NCBI RefSeq assembly: GCF_001426945.1
Contig: NZ_LMFS01000001.1
Coordinates: 1,412,943 to 1,476,942 of the forward strand
Reading direction: 5' to 3'
Origin: Pseudolabrys sp. Root1462
Lineage (GTDB): Bacteria > Pseudomonadota > Alphaproteobacteria > Rhizobiales > Xanthobacteraceae
Length of the DNA: 64,000 nucleotides
The position numbers were made by a program, and so were the translations under genes. Below are positions 36,548 to 45,332 of this stretch, one piece after another. The notes under the pieces were generated by a model, which saw only the letters and a program-made list of their open reading frames with translations, was not told where the DNA came from and ran no database searches. Position 1 is the first letter of the stretch. The number at the start of each line of letters is the position of its first letter.

Positions 36548-37660
36548 TCAGCGATGCACGGAAACCGCCTGCGCGCGTCGGTGACGCGCCAGCGCGTGCT
36601 CGATCAGCACATCCATCAATTTATCCTGCGGCAGGCCGCTCGCCTCCCAGAGTTTGGGATACATGCTGATATTGGTGAAGCCGGGCAGGGTGTTGGCCTC
36701 GTTCACCAGGATCCGCTCGCCGCTGAGGAAGAAATCGATCCGCGCCATGCCTTCGCAGCACAAGGTCTTGAAGGTCTTGATCGCAAGCGTCTTGAAGGTC
36801 TCGCTCTGCTGCTTTGACAGCTTCGCCGGCACGACGAGTGCGGCGCCCGCGGCGTCGATGTATTTGGCGTCGTACGAATAGAAGCCGTGCTTGCTGTCCG
36901 GCACAATTTCTCCAAGCTCGGATGCGTGCGTCTCGCCTTTGCCGTCCTCGAGCACCGAACATTCGATTTCGCGCACCGCGGGGATGTTCTCCTCGATCAG
37001 GATCTTCCTGTCGAAGCGGAAGGCCTGCTCGCAGGCCGCCTTGAATTCTTCCGCCGAGGTCGCGCGGGAGACGCCAACCGACGAACCCATATTGGCGGGC
37101 TTCACGAACAACTCAGCGGTGCCGACGGCGCGGACGGCGTCGTCATAGGTCGGCAGTGTGGAGGCGGTGACCGACAGGAAGCGCGACGTGGGCAGGCCGG
37201 CGTCACGGATCAAGCGCTTGGCGACATCCTTGTCCATCGACACAGCCGATCCCACCACACCCGAGCCGACATAGGGCACGTCGGCGAGTTCAAGCGCGCC
37301 CTGGACCGTGCCGTCCTCACCATGCGGGCCGTGCAGCACGGGAAAGACCGCATCGATGGCCGGCAATTCGCGGCCTGCGTCTCCGGTGACCTGGGTGAGC
37401 ACGGCGCGTCCGTGGCCGCCCGGCAGGAACGTCAGTTGCGGGCCCGATTCCGGCACCGTGAGCGGTGAGGCCCCGGTTCCGGCGCCATTGCCGGCGTCGG
37501 CGGCGATCCAGCGTCCATCGCGCGTAATGCCGACGAGAACCGCCTCATAGCGGTCAGGATCGAGCGAGCGGAGGACGTTGGCGGCCGAAGCCCGTGACAC
37601 ATCGTGCTCGGCCGAACGGCCGCCGAACAGGATGGCGACTCTGAGCTTTTTGCCTTGCAT
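36548..37660 (-). CDS. ddl: D-alanine--D-alanine ligase
   Basis: A 370-residue ATP-grasp ligase. The N-domain opening RVAILFGGRSAEHDVS is the Ddl signature. HGPHGEDGTVQG, the K-P-A-N-M-G-S-S-V-G nucleotide loop and the C-terminal RIDFFLSGERILVNEANTLP metal region are all present. It joins two D-Ala for the peptidoglycan stem peptide. No mur/fts genes adjoin it, so it lies outside a dcw cluster. The long form resembles DdlA. The ATG at 37660 (MQGKKLRVA) is chosen; an ATG 12 codons earlier would add unrelated residues. Confidence 0.93.
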   Translation of the reverse strand: MQGKKLRVAILFGGRSAEHDVSRASAANVLRSLDPDRYEAVLVGITRDGRWIAADAGNGAGTGASPLTVPESGPQLTFLPGGHGRAVLTQVTGDAGRELPAIDAVFPVLHGPHGEDGTVQGALELADVPYVGSGVVGSAVSMDKDVAKRLIRDAGLPTSRFLSVTASTLPTYDDAVRAVGTAELFVKPANMGSSVGVSRATSAEEFKAACEQAFRFDRKILIEENIPAVREIECSVLEDGKGETHASELGEIVPDSKHGFYSYDAKYIDAAGAALVVPAKLSKQQSETFKTLAIKTFKTLCCEGMARIDFFLSGERILVNEANTLPGFTNISMYPKLWEASGLPQDKLMDVLIEHALARHRRAQAVSVHR

Positions 37661-37801
37661 ATCAACGACTCCCCGGTTGGCCGGACCTTTAGCCATGGGG
37701 CGCCAAAGCGCAAGGCCGCGGTCGCGGCGGGACCGTTAACCTTCGCTTTCCCGAATCGGCTCATCCATTGACCGACCAGAGCTCAGCCAGTGGAGGTCCG
37801 C

Positions 37802-38086
37802 ATGATGCGTGTGCGATTGAAGGCCGACGGCCGGATCGTGGAAATCGCGCCCGACGGCAGCGAGGTCACGCTCGAGCACAGGGATCCGGCGGCCTTCGTG
37901 CGTCAGGTGCGTACGCGCTGCGGGCTGACGCAGGCGGCTTTCGCGGAAAAGATCGAGGTGCCGATCGAGACCGTGCGCAATTGGGAGCAGGGCAAGCGCA
38001 ATCCGCGCGGGCCGGCGCGGGCGCTGTTGAAGCTGATCGACAAGGCGCCGGAAGCGGCCTTCGCCGCGCTCGGCGGCAGGCGCTAG
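37802..38086 (+). CDS. Helix-turn-helix (XRE-type) DNA-binding protein
   Basis: A 94-residue protein. The C-terminal half contains a XRE-like HTH, QVRTRCGLTQAAFAEKIEVP followed by the recognition segment ETVRNWEQGKRNPRGPARAL. The N-terminal 35 residues form a short beta-like segment. Small proteins of this type resemble HigA/NadS-type antitoxins, but no toxin gene adjoins it, so a solitary regulator is more likely. GGAGGT at 37792-37797 suits ATG 37802 or 37805. Overlaps the convergent FTR1 gene by 4 bp. Confidence 0.8.
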   Translation: MMRVRLKADGRIVEIAPDGSEVTLEHRDPAAFVRQVRTRCGLTQAAFAEKIEVPIETVRNWEQGKRNPRGPARALLKLIDKAPEAAFAALGGRR

Positions 38087-38907
38087 ACCCTTACGGGCCG
38101 CGCCTCGGGGCGGTAGCGGGCAATCCGCATCAGCACGTACATCGCCGCCAGTGTGCCGATATAGGCGACGATCTGCAGCGCCGTCGGCTGTGACACGTAG
38201 CCGATCAGCGTGTGCATGAGCTGGCCGAACAGGCTCTTCTCGCTCAAGAGCCATGATGTATCCCACACCGTCTCGCCCATACGGTCGATGACGCCGGCGT
38301 TGTAGAGAAACTGCGCCGATTGCGCGGCCATGCCGGCGGCGAGCAGGGCGATCAGCCAGCTGGTCACCGAGAAAATATAACGCTGCGGGATGGCGAGCAG
38401 GCCGGCATAGGTCAAAGCGGTGAAGGCCGCGCCGGCGACGATGCCGAGCACGCCGCCGCTGAGCAGCGACAGGCCCGACGTGCCTTGCGCGAAGATGCCG
38501 TAGAGGAACAGCACGACTTCCGAGCCTTCGCGCAACACCGCGAGGCCGACCACCACGGCGAGGGCGGTGAGCGGCTTGGCGCCTTCGCTGACTTCGCTGC
38601 CAATCTGACGCATTTCGGCGGCGATCTCGCGGCCGTGCCGCGCCATCCAGGCGTTGTGCCACATCAGCATGACGACGGCGACGCCGAGCACGGTGGCATT
38701 GAACAGTTCCTGGCCCGCGCCTTCGAACGCCTGCGAAATCGCGCCCGCGAACAAAGCCACGACGCCGGCGCCGAGAATGCCGGCGCAGACGCCGATCGCG
38801 ATCCAGCGGCCGCGGCCGATCACGCCGCGCGTTGCCGCCATCACGATGCCGATGATGAGACCGGCCTCGATGACTTCACGAAAGACGATGATCAGGGCGC
38901 CGAGCAT
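38083..38907 (-). CDS. FTR1-family iron permease (EfeU-like)
   Basis: A 274-residue inner-membrane permease of seven helices. Both iron-binding REXXE motifs are present: REVIE at residues 10-14 and REGSE at 126-130. FTR1/EfeU proteins import oxidised ferrous iron across the membrane. It lies 87 bp downstream of a cupredoxin-domain gene on the same strand, which probably supplies the periplasmic iron-binding partner. This two-gene arrangement resembles EfeUO with the EfeO peptidase-like domain absent, or the P19-FTR1 type. Confidence 0.92.
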   Translation of the reverse strand: MLGALIIVFREVIEAGLIIGIVMAATRGVIGRGRWIAIGVCAGILGAGVVALFAGAISQAFEGAGQELFNATVLGVAVVMLMWHNAWMARHGREIAAEMRQIGSEVSEGAKPLTALAVVVGLAVLREGSEVVLFLYGIFAQGTSGLSLLSGGVLGIVAGAAFTALTYAGLLAIPQRYIFSVTSWLIALLAAGMAAQSAQFLYNAGVIDRMGETVWDTSWLLSEKSLFGQLMHTLIGYVSQPTALQIVAYIGTLAAMYVLMRIARYRPEARPVRV

Positions 38908-38994
38908 GGTGTTTCTTCAGCCGTTCATGACGCGAGTGCAACTTATTCCGAACTGCGGCGCAGGCCGCAACTCCGGTATCTCCCGCAGGTGGAG

Positions 38995-39327
38995 CTATTC
39001 GGCGATGACGACGCCCTTGGCGGTATCCTCGTGGAATTCGCCGAAGAAATCGTAACGACCGGGCTTGAGCGGTCCGATGCGCACGGTGGCCTTGGAGCCG
39101 CCCGGGATAACCTTCTCGACCTTCAGAGAGTTGCTCTCGAACTCTTCCGGCGTGTCATCGCTGTTCACGACGGTGATGGCGACGCGCTTGTTGGCCGGCA
39201 CCTTCAGCTCGCTCGGCGTGAACTTGTGGTCCTTGATGGTCAGGGTGAAGTCGTCGGCCGCCTGCGCGGCGGCGGGCGCGAGGGCCACGAAGGCGGCAAG
39301 AGCGGCAGCGGTGAGAAAGGTGCGCAT
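38995..39327 (-). CDS. Periplasmic cupredoxin-domain protein (EfeO-like)
   Basis: A 110-residue protein with signal peptide (residues 1-23) and a single cupredoxin fold of about 85 residues. The pattern FTPSELKVPANKRVAITVVN, EFES, VEKVIPGGS and GRYDFFGEFH follows the cupredoxin domain of EfeO. There is no cysteine, so a type-1 copper site cannot form; the glutamates/histidine near EEFE and FGEFHED are candidate iron ligands. It is transcribed with the FTR1 permease gene, so a role delivering or oxidising iron is inferred. Confidence 0.85.
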   Translation of the reverse strand: MRTFLTAAALAAFVALAPAAAQAADDFTLTIKDHKFTPSELKVPANKRVAITVVNSDDTPEEFESNSLKVEKVIPGGSKATVRIGPLKPGRYDFFGEFHEDTAKGVVIAE

Positions 39328-39398
39328 GATGGTCCCGGTTTTGCTTCGTCGGGCTCACAAAAGCATTAAAGCGATCCGATGCAAGTCCTTATTTTTAC

Positions 39399-39415
39399 TC
39401 TTGAATTATTCCAAT
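39399..39415 (-). promoter_or_regulatory. Irr/ICE-like box upstream of the cupredoxin-FTR1 operon
   Basis: The sequence TTGAATTATTCCAA (39401-39414) reads GAA-N3-TTC with flanking TTG/CAA on the minus strand. This fits the core of the rhizobial iron-control element (ICE) bound by Irr. It lies about 74 bp before the cupredoxin start. Only about 10 of 14 consensus positions match, so the call rests on the combination of position, symmetry and iron-uptake genes downstream. Confidence 0.4.
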
Positions 39416-39600
39416 GTGAGAAGGCGGCCCAATCGCTTGACCGGCCGGCCGATGTTGCGGGGGCGCCGTAACATTACAAATTGTGCAGGTTCGGCCGCCG
39501 TGCCGCCGGGCCGGCCTGCACTGGCGGCGGTTGGCAGGGGCCGCGGCAGGGGGCATTCTCCCGGCCCGCGGTCGTCCGCCCCTGCCGGAGAGTTTCGTTT

Positions 39601-40425
39601 ATGCAATACGTCGATGCCAATGGTGCCCACATCCCGCAGATCGGCCTCGGAACCATGCAGTTGACGGGGGAGGCCGGGACCAAGGCCATCCGGACTGCCC
39701 TCGATCTCGGTTACAGGCACCTCGATACCGCGAACTTCTACGGCAATGAAAAAGAGAACGGCGCGGCACTGCGGGCCTCCGGGGTCAAGCGCGACGACGT
39801 CTTCATCACCACCAAGGTGCGCGAGAGCGACGCCCGCCCCGACGCCTTCGCCCGCAAGGTCGATGAGTGCCTTGCCAACCTGCAACTGCCCTATGTCGAT
39901 CTGCTGCTGATCCATTGGCCGAGCAAGGAGGTGCCGATCGCCGACACCATCGGCGCGCTGTGCAAGGCGAAGAAGGACGGCAAGGCACGGCATATAGGTG
40001 TTTCCAACTTCACCGTGGCATTGCTGGACGAGGCCTGGAAGGCGACCAGCGAGCCGCTGGTCTGCAACCAGATCGAGGCCCATCCCTTCATCAACCAGGA
40101 CAAGGTGATCGACGCCTGCAAGCGGCGCGGCATGGCGGTGGTGGCCTATGTGCCGATCGCCCGGGGCAAGGTGCCCGGGGCCGAGGCGCTGGAACGCATC
40201 GGCAAGGCCCATGGCAAGAGCGCCGCGCAGGTGTCGCTGCGCTACCTGGTCGAGCGCGGCATGGTTTCGATTCCGCGTTCCTCCAATCCGGAGCACCTCA
40301 AGGCCAATCTCGACGTGTTCGATTTCAAGCTCAGCGCCGCCGAGATGGCCGAACTGAAGAAGCTGAACGATACGAACATGCGCGTGGTCAATCCGCCGCA
40401 TTCGCCGCAATGGGATACGCCGTAA
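39601..40425 (+). CDS. Aldo/keto reductase (paralog 1)
   Basis: A 274-residue AKR with the TIM-barrel catalytic tetrad visible: Asp and Tyr in HLDTANFYGNE, Lys in ITTKV, and His in LLLIHWP. The C-terminal IPRSSNPEHLKANLDVFDF is the NADPH-binding segment. It reduces aldehydes or ketones, such as 2,5-diketogluconate or methylglyoxal-type compounds, in the cytoplasm. A second AKR begins 14 bp later; the two share long stretches (ATSEPLVCNQIE), showing tandem duplication. Confidence 0.92.
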   Translation: MQYVDANGAHIPQIGLGTMQLTGEAGTKAIRTALDLGYRHLDTANFYGNEKENGAALRASGVKRDDVFITTKVRESDARPDAFARKVDECLANLQLPYVDLLLIHWPSKEVPIADTIGALCKAKKDGKARHIGVSNFTVALLDEAWKATSEPLVCNQIEAHPFINQDKVIDACKRRGMAVVAYVPIARGKVPGAEALERIGKAHGKSAAQVSLRYLVERGMVSIPRSSNPEHLKANLDVFDFKLSAAEMAELKKLNDTNMRVVNPPHSPQWDTP

Positions 40426-40439
40426 CCGCGGAGGTCCAG

Positions 40440-41255
40440 ATGCAAACGGTCGAGGCCAACGGCTTCAAGATCCCGATCATCGGCCTGGGAACCTGGGAAT
40501 TGCGCGGGCGCGATTGCGCGCGTCTGGTGGAGCAGGCGATCCGTCTCGGCTATCGCCATATCGACACCGCGCAGATGTACGGCAACGAGGCGGAAGTCGG
40601 CGACGGCGTGCGCGCCTCGGGTCGGCGTGCCGAAGTCATGGTGACGACCAAGATCGCACGCACCAACCTGGCGCCGCACGACGTCGAGCATTCGGTCAAG
40701 GAGAGCCTCGGCAAATTGCGGATCGACGAGATCGATCTGTTGCTGATCCACTGGCCGAACGATCGCATTCCGCTCGCCGAGACACTCGGCGCCATGGCGA
40801 AGCTGAAACAGGCCGGTTACGTCAAGCAGCTCGGTGTATCGAACTTCACCGTGGCGCTGCTCGATGAGGCGACCAAGGTGAGCAGCGAGCCGCTGGTGTG
40901 CAATCAGATCGAGTATCACCCGTTCCTCGACCAATCGAAAGTGATGGCCGCCTGCAAACAGCACGACATCGCGGTCGTCGCCTATAGTCCGATCGCGCGC
41001 GGCTCGGCCAAGGGCAACGAGGTGCTCGAACGGATCGGCCGTGCCCATGGCAAGAGCGCAGCGCAAGTGTCGCTGCGCTGGCTGGTGCAGCAGGACGTCG
41101 TCGTCATCCCCCGCACCAGCAAGCTCGAACGCCTCGCGGAGAATTTCGCGATCTTCGGCTTCACCTTGTCGGATGCCGAAATGGCAGAGATCGCCGGCCT
41201 GTCTCAAGCCGGCAAGCGGATCGTCAATCTGGCCTGGGCCCCGGCGTGGGATTGA
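40440..41255 (+). CDS. Aldo/keto reductase (paralog 2)
   Basis: A 271-residue AKR with the same tetrad: HIDTAQMYGNE, VTTKI and LLIHWP, and the cofactor segment IPRTSKLERLAENFAIFGF. It is closely related to the preceding gene and probably co-transcribed; the intergenic gap is 14 bp with GGAGG. Differences in the substrate loops (for example VPIARG versus SPIARG) suggest divergence in substrate range. Confidence 0.92.
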   Translation: MQTVEANGFKIPIIGLGTWELRGRDCARLVEQAIRLGYRHIDTAQMYGNEAEVGDGVRASGRRAEVMVTTKIARTNLAPHDVEHSVKESLGKLRIDEIDLLLIHWPNDRIPLAETLGAMAKLKQAGYVKQLGVSNFTVALLDEATKVSSEPLVCNQIEYHPFLDQSKVMAACKQHDIAVVAYSPIARGSAKGNEVLERIGRAHGKSAAQVSLRWLVQQDVVVIPRTSKLERLAENFAIFGFTLSDAEMAEIAGLSQAGKRIVNLAWAPAWD

Positions 41256-41347
41256 ACGAAATTGTTATCACCGCTTCGGCAGGCACATGGCGTCCTTCTG
41301 CGGGACGATAGGGACAAGCCCGGCCATGACGGGTTAATGCTGGAGCC

Positions 41348-42061
41348 ATGACCATCGCCAACGACACCGCGCTCGTCCTGTTCTCCGGCGGGCAGGACTC
41401 CACCACCTGTCTCGGATGGGCGCTCGATCGTTTCGCCCGGGTCGAGACGGTCGGCTTCAATTACGGCCAGCGCCATGTGATCGAGCTGGAGATGCGGCCA
41501 CGCCTGCGCGACTTGATCGCCGGCATCAAGCCGGCCTGGCGAGAGCGGCTGGGCGAAGACCACCTGATCGCCCTCGATGCGCTGTCCGCCATTTCGGAAA
41601 CGGCGCTGACTCGCGAGACGGCGATCGCCTTTGCCGACGGCGGCCTACCCAACACCTTCGTGCCGGCGCGCAACCTGGTGTTCTTCACCTTCGCCGGCGC
41701 GCTGGCTTACCGGCGCGGCGCCCGGCACATCGTCGCCGGCATGTGCGAAACCGACTATTCCGGCTACCCCGATTGCCGTGACGATACGGTCAAGGCCATG
41801 CAGGTCGCGCTCAGCCTCGGCCTCGACCGCCGCGTCACCATCCACACGCCGCTGATGTGGGTGGACAAGGCCGGAACCTTCGCCATGGCGCGCGAGATCG
41901 CGGGGCAGGCATTCCTCGACCTCATTGTCGAAGAAACCCATACCTGCTACCTCGGCGACCGCTCGCACCGTCATCCTTGGGGTTATGGCTGCGGGGCGTG
42001 TCCGGCCTGCGAACTGCGGGCACAGGGCTACGCCAAGTTCTGCGCCGACGGTCCTGCCTGA
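41348..42061 (+). CDS. queC: 7-cyano-7-deazaguanine synthase
   Basis: A 237-residue QueC. The PP-loop is SGGQDS at residues 13-18, and the structural zinc cysteines are C200, C215, C218 and C221 near the C-terminus (CGACPAC). It converts carboxy-deazaguanine with ammonia and ATP to preQ0 in queuosine biosynthesis. The downstream gene encodes a VUT-family transporter known for queuosine precursors, consistent with a shared purpose. Other que genes are not in the window. The 90 bp upstream contain a GACAAGCCCGGCC palindrome-like segment common as intergenic filler in this order. Confidence 0.95.
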   Translation: MTIANDTALVLFSGGQDSTTCLGWALDRFARVETVGFNYGQRHVIELEMRPRLRDLIAGIKPAWRERLGEDHLIALDALSAISETALTRETAIAFADGGLPNTFVPARNLVFFTFAGALAYRRGARHIVAGMCETDYSGYPDCRDDTVKAMQVALSLGLDRRVTIHTPLMWVDKAGTFAMAREIAGQAFLDLIVEETHTCYLGDRSHRHPWGYGCGACPACELRAQGYAKFCADGPA

Positions 42062-42105
42062 CCGATTTCAAATTTATAGACAACGAACCGACCGCCTGAC
42101 CTGCC

Positions 42106-42669
42106 ATGCCGATTGAAAATCGCAAGAATATCGAAGGCGCCATCTTCCTCGCGCTGTTCTGTCTCACCGTTCCGGCCGCCAACTGGATGATCGGCCATGT
42201 CGGCACCGTCTGCCCGGCGGATAGCCCGTGCCTGGTGCCGGTGGCGCCGGGCCTGCTGGCCCCATCTGGCGTCCTGATGATCGGCGCGGCGCTGGTCCTG
42301 CGCGATCTGGTTCAGCGCCGCCTCGGCGTGGAGTTCGGCCTCGGCGCCATCATCGCTGGCGCGCTGATCTCGGCGGCCATCGCGCCGCCGGCGCTGGTCA
42401 CCGCATCGGCGGCGGCGTTCCTTCTTTCGGAAGCGGCTGACTTCGCCGTCTATACGCCGCTCGCGCGTCGCCGCCTGGTGCTGGCGGTGGTCGCCTCCGG
42501 CATTGTCGGTCTGGTGATCGACTCGATCGTGTTTCTTTGGCTGGCCTTCGGCTCGCTCGATTTCCTCGCCGGCCAGATCGTCGGCAAGGCCTGGATGGTG
42601 CTACTGGCGATCCCGCTGGTGGCCTATATTCGGCGCCGCGACGCGCGCCTCGGCCTCTCTCCAGCTTAA
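42106..42669 (+). CDS. VUT-family (YhhQ-like) queuosine-precursor transporter
   Basis: A 187-residue integral membrane protein with five or six helices. The family mark is LRDLVQRRLG around residue 67, followed by a membrane segment with the acidic SEAADFAVYTPL. COG1738 proteins such as YhhQ import preQ0 or related deazapurines. Its start is 44 bp after queC, so a salvage-plus-synthesis operon for queuosine is likely. The N-terminal CPADSPC is an unusual cysteine pair in a periplasmic loop. Confidence 0.85.
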   Translation: MPIENRKNIEGAIFLALFCLTVPAANWMIGHVGTVCPADSPCLVPVAPGLLAPSGVLMIGAALVLRDLVQRRLGVEFGLGAIIAGALISAAIAPPALVTASAAAFLLSEAADFAVYTPLARRRLVLAVVASGIVGLVIDSIVFLWLAFGSLDFLAGQIVGKAWMVLLAIPLVAYIRRRDARLGLSPA

Positions 42670-42685
42670 TCTGACGGGAACACCC

Positions 42686-43438
42686 ATGACGACGACGCCC
42701 CACATCGCACCCATGACCATGACCGCGTCGCCCGTCGCGGCCAACCCCAAGACCCTCGACGTGCTGCGCACCGTCACCACCGGCACCGTCACGACGATGC
42801 TGCTGAAGAAGGGCATCCGCCATGCCTGGATGAAGGGCGCGATGCCGTTCGGCTTCACCGGCAAGCGCATCGTCGGTCCGGCCTTCACCTTGCGCTTCGT
42901 GCCGGTGCGCGAGGATCTGGCGACGCCGGCAAGCTGGCTCAATCCGATCTCGACGCGGTCGGCCATCGAGGCCATGCCGGACGGCTGCATCTGTGTCGCC
43001 GACGCCATGGGCGTCACCGGCGCGGGCATCTTCGGCGACATCCTCTGCATGCGCATGGTCAAACGCAACGTCGCGGCGCTGATCACCGACGGCGTGATGC
43101 GCGACAAGCACGGCGTGCTCGGCACGGGCCTGCCGGTGTGGTGCCAGGGTGTCGCGGCGCCGGCTTCGGTCAATCAGCTCACCTTCGTCGGCTGGAATGA
43201 GCCGATCGGCTGCGGCGGCGCGGCGATTTTTCCGGGCGACATCATCGTCGCGGATGACGACGGCGCGGTGGTGATCCCGCACGACCTCGTCGAATTCGTC
43301 ACGCATGAAGGCGCCGAGCACGAATTGATGGAGAGCTGGCTGGTGCAGGAAGTGGAGAAGGGCGCCAAGCTGCCCGGCCTCTATCCGCCCAACGACGAGA
43401 ACAAGGCGCGCTACGAAGCCTGGAAGAAGTCGCGCTGA
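42686..43438 (+). CDS. RraA-like family protein (HMG aldolase / RNase E inhibitor fold)
   Basis: A 250-residue protein of the RraA fold. The metal and substrate site is recognised by FGDILCMRMVKRNVAALITD followed by the VMRD pair, plus GGAAIFPGDIIVADDDGAVV. RraA itself inhibits RNase E, but proteins of this length and with a C-terminal extension (about 60 residues) are more often 4-hydroxy-4-methyl-2-oxoglutarate aldolase-like enzymes. So an aldolase or decarboxylase is as likely as an RNA-decay regulator. Starts 16 bp after the VUT gene. Confidence 0.85.
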   Translation: MTTTPHIAPMTMTASPVAANPKTLDVLRTVTTGTVTTMLLKKGIRHAWMKGAMPFGFTGKRIVGPAFTLRFVPVREDLATPASWLNPISTRSAIEAMPDGCICVADAMGVTGAGIFGDILCMRMVKRNVAALITDGVMRDKHGVLGTGLPVWCQGVAAPASVNQLTFVGWNEPIGCGGAAIFPGDIIVADDDGAVVIPHDLVEFVTHEGAEHELMESWLVQEVEKGAKLPGLYPPNDENKARYEAWKKSR

Positions 43439-43494
43439 GGCGCATGGCGTCTTGGATGTGATACGGTCCCCGTCGCGATCGCAGCGGGCCCGTC

Positions 43495-44298
43495 ATGTTC
43501 TTTATACTCTCCAAAACCGTCACCGTTCTGCTGCTGCCGTCGAGCATCATTCTGCTCGTCGGCCTCATCGGCATGGCGCTGATGGCAACCGGCCGGCGCC
43601 GCGCCGGCATCCGGTTCATGCTCGCCAGCATCGTGCTGCTGCTGATCGGCGGCGTTTCGCCGCTCGGCGCTTATCTGACGCATGTCCTCGAGGCGCGGTT
43701 TCCGCAATGGGAGAAGACCGGCGGCCCGGCGCGCGGCGCGCCTGACGGCATCGTCGTCCTCGGCGGCGGCATTTCCTCGGTCCTGTCGCGGCAAATCGGC
43801 AGCGGCGTGGTCAGCGCCGACGGCGGCCGCATCGTCGCGCTGGCGCATCTGGCGCGGCTCTATCCGGAGGCGCGCATCATCTATTCGGGCGGCGACGCCA
43901 GTCTGGCCGGCAACAAGCCGCCCGAGACCGACTATGTCGGCTCGCTGCTCGACGATTTCGGCCTGGCGCGCACGCGGGTCGCACTGGAAACGCGGTCGCG
44001 CAACACCGCCGAGAATGCCGCATTCACCAGCGAGATAGCCCGCCCCAAACCGGGCGCACGCTGGCTGCTGGTGACGTCGGCGCAGCACATGCCGCGAGCG
44101 GTGGGCAGTTTCCGCGCAGTCGGCTTCGACGTCGAGGCCTATCCGGCGGCCTGGCGTACCGATCCGCGGTTGTCGCTGTGGCCGAGCCTTGCCGTCGGGC
44201 ACAACCTCGACAGGCTCGACAGCGCGGCGCGTGAATGGCTCGGCCTCGTTGTTTATCGGCTCAGCGGCCGGACCTCGGCGCTGTTTCCGGCGCCGTGA
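43495..44298 (+). CDS. YdcF/ElyC-family membrane protein
   Basis: A 267-residue protein: two N-terminal transmembrane helices (about 7-27 and 41-60), then a DUF218 domain of about 170 residues. Conserved points are GIVVLGGGISS, IYSGGDAS and the ETRSRNTAENA plus SAQHMPRA segments. ElyC in E. coli affects peptidoglycan and undecaprenyl-phosphate use, and YdcF binds S-adenosylmethionine; neither function can be assigned safely. The DUF218 domain faces the periplasm. Confidence 0.88.
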   Translation: MFFILSKTVTVLLLPSSIILLVGLIGMALMATGRRRAGIRFMLASIVLLLIGGVSPLGAYLTHVLEARFPQWEKTGGPARGAPDGIVVLGGGISSVLSRQIGSGVVSADGGRIVALAHLARLYPEARIIYSGGDASLAGNKPPETDYVGSLLDDFGLARTRVALETRSRNTAENAAFTSEIARPKPGARWLLVTSAQHMPRAVGSFRAVGFDVEAYPAAWRTDPRLSLWPSLAVGHNLDRLDSAAREWLGLVVYRLSGRTSALFPAP

Positions 44299-44458
44299 AC
44301 ATCGCTGCCAGTCACCAAAGATTGTCGGATCTGCAAACCGGCGGTAGCATTTTTGTTGTCAGGGCGATTCGTGCGCCCGAGGTCGCGTCAGCGTTCTCGC
44401 GCACCATCCGCGTCGTTGCTTCACGCGTGATGCCTTTTGTCGAAAAGGGGATCGGGCC

Positions 44459-44629
44459 ATGGCCTCCAACAATGCGCCCGTCGATCGTCCGTCGGAAGCG
44501 GACGCGGCGGATTTCTATGCCGATTTCGGGCTCAGCGGACACTGGGGCGAGCGCGTCATCACCGCGGTTGCCGCGGCGCTGGCGATCACCATCGTCGGCG
44601 CCGTCGCGCTGCTGATGGGGATGTCCTAG
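44459..44629 (+). CDS. Small membrane protein (56 aa)
   Basis: A 56-residue protein with an acidic N-terminal half (RPSEADAADFYADFGLSGHW) and one C-terminal transmembrane helix (residues about 36-53). AAGGGG at 44445-44450 precedes the ATG at suitable spacing, and codon use shows the strong third-position GC of real genes here. No family recognised. Ends 4 bp before the convergent DUF599 gene. It resembles tail-anchored small proteins of aerobic bacteria, but no function is assigned. Confidence 0.65.
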   Translation: MASNNAPVDRPSEADAADFYADFGLSGHWGERVITAVAAALAITIVGAVALLMGMS

Positions 44630-44633
44630 ACGC

Positions 44634-45332
44634 TCAGGACGCGTCGGCGATCTCGGTATCGAAGGCGCGGCGTGAAGGCGACGCGAACTGCCGCCGCCAC
44701 ATCACGATCACCACCGCGATCGTGCTGATGCCGAAGACGACCGGTCCGAGAAACCAGCCGAGATAGCCGAGCGCGAAGAAGAACGCGCGCTGGCCGCGGT
44801 TGAAATGCAAGCCGGCTTCCTCGCACAGCCGCGCGGCGCGGTAGATGAAGTTGCGCGCCGGCGCGGTGTGACGGTCGGCAGGCGGCGGCGCCGCCCCGAC
44901 CATGATGGCGAGGTAGTTGAACAGCCGGTACGACCAAGCGAACTTGAAGAAGGCATAGACCAGGATCACGGCGAGCCCGACGATCTTGGCTTCCCACATC
45001 TCCGGCGTGTTGGCGACGCTGAACGGCAAGAGTCCCATGACGTGAAGGATCTGGTCGCTGGCGCGCAGCATCGACAGCGCGCCGCCGATGGCGATCAGAC
45101 TGGTCGAGGCGAAGAACGCGGTACCGTTCTGCAGCGCCGCCGTTACCTGGGAATCGACGATGCGTACCTCGCGGGCGATGAGTTGATCGATCCACTGTTC
45201 GCGGTAGGTGTGCATCATCGCGTTCAGGCTCTTCTTGCCGCGCGCGGTGGTTTCGATGGCGACCGAGTAGCCGAGCCAGGCGAAAAGGAACAGCGCGAGG
45301 GCGAGAGCATCCGGCAGGCTGAACGCGAGCAT
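44634..45332 (-). CDS. DUF599-family membrane protein
   Basis: A 232-residue integral membrane protein. DUF599 features seen are TARGKKSLNAMMHTYREQW, the ENGTAFFASTSL-like region (QNGTAFFASTSLI) and the final ALGYLGWFLGPVVFGIST. Four or five helices. Function unknown; conserved in alphaproteobacteria. The ATG at 45332 is chosen so that the first helix starts directly; an upstream ATG at 45416 would add an unrelated 28 residues. Confidence 0.85.
   Translation of the reverse strand: MLAFSLPDALALALFLFAWLGYSVAIETTARGKKSLNAMMHTYREQWIDQLIAREVRIVDSQVTAALQNGTAFFASTSLIAIGGALSMLRASDQILHVMGLLPFSVANTPEMWEAKIVGLAVILVYAFFKFAWSYRLFNYLAIMVGAAPPPADRHTAPARNFIYRAARLCEEAGLHFNRGQRAFFFALGYLGWFLGPVVFGISTIAVVIVMWRRQFASPSRRAFDTEIADAS

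Noticed and set aside
37802..38086. Toxin-antitoxin antitoxin gene
   Set aside because: The protein resembles small XRE antitoxins, but the flanking genes are ddl and the FTR1 permease, with no toxin candidate.
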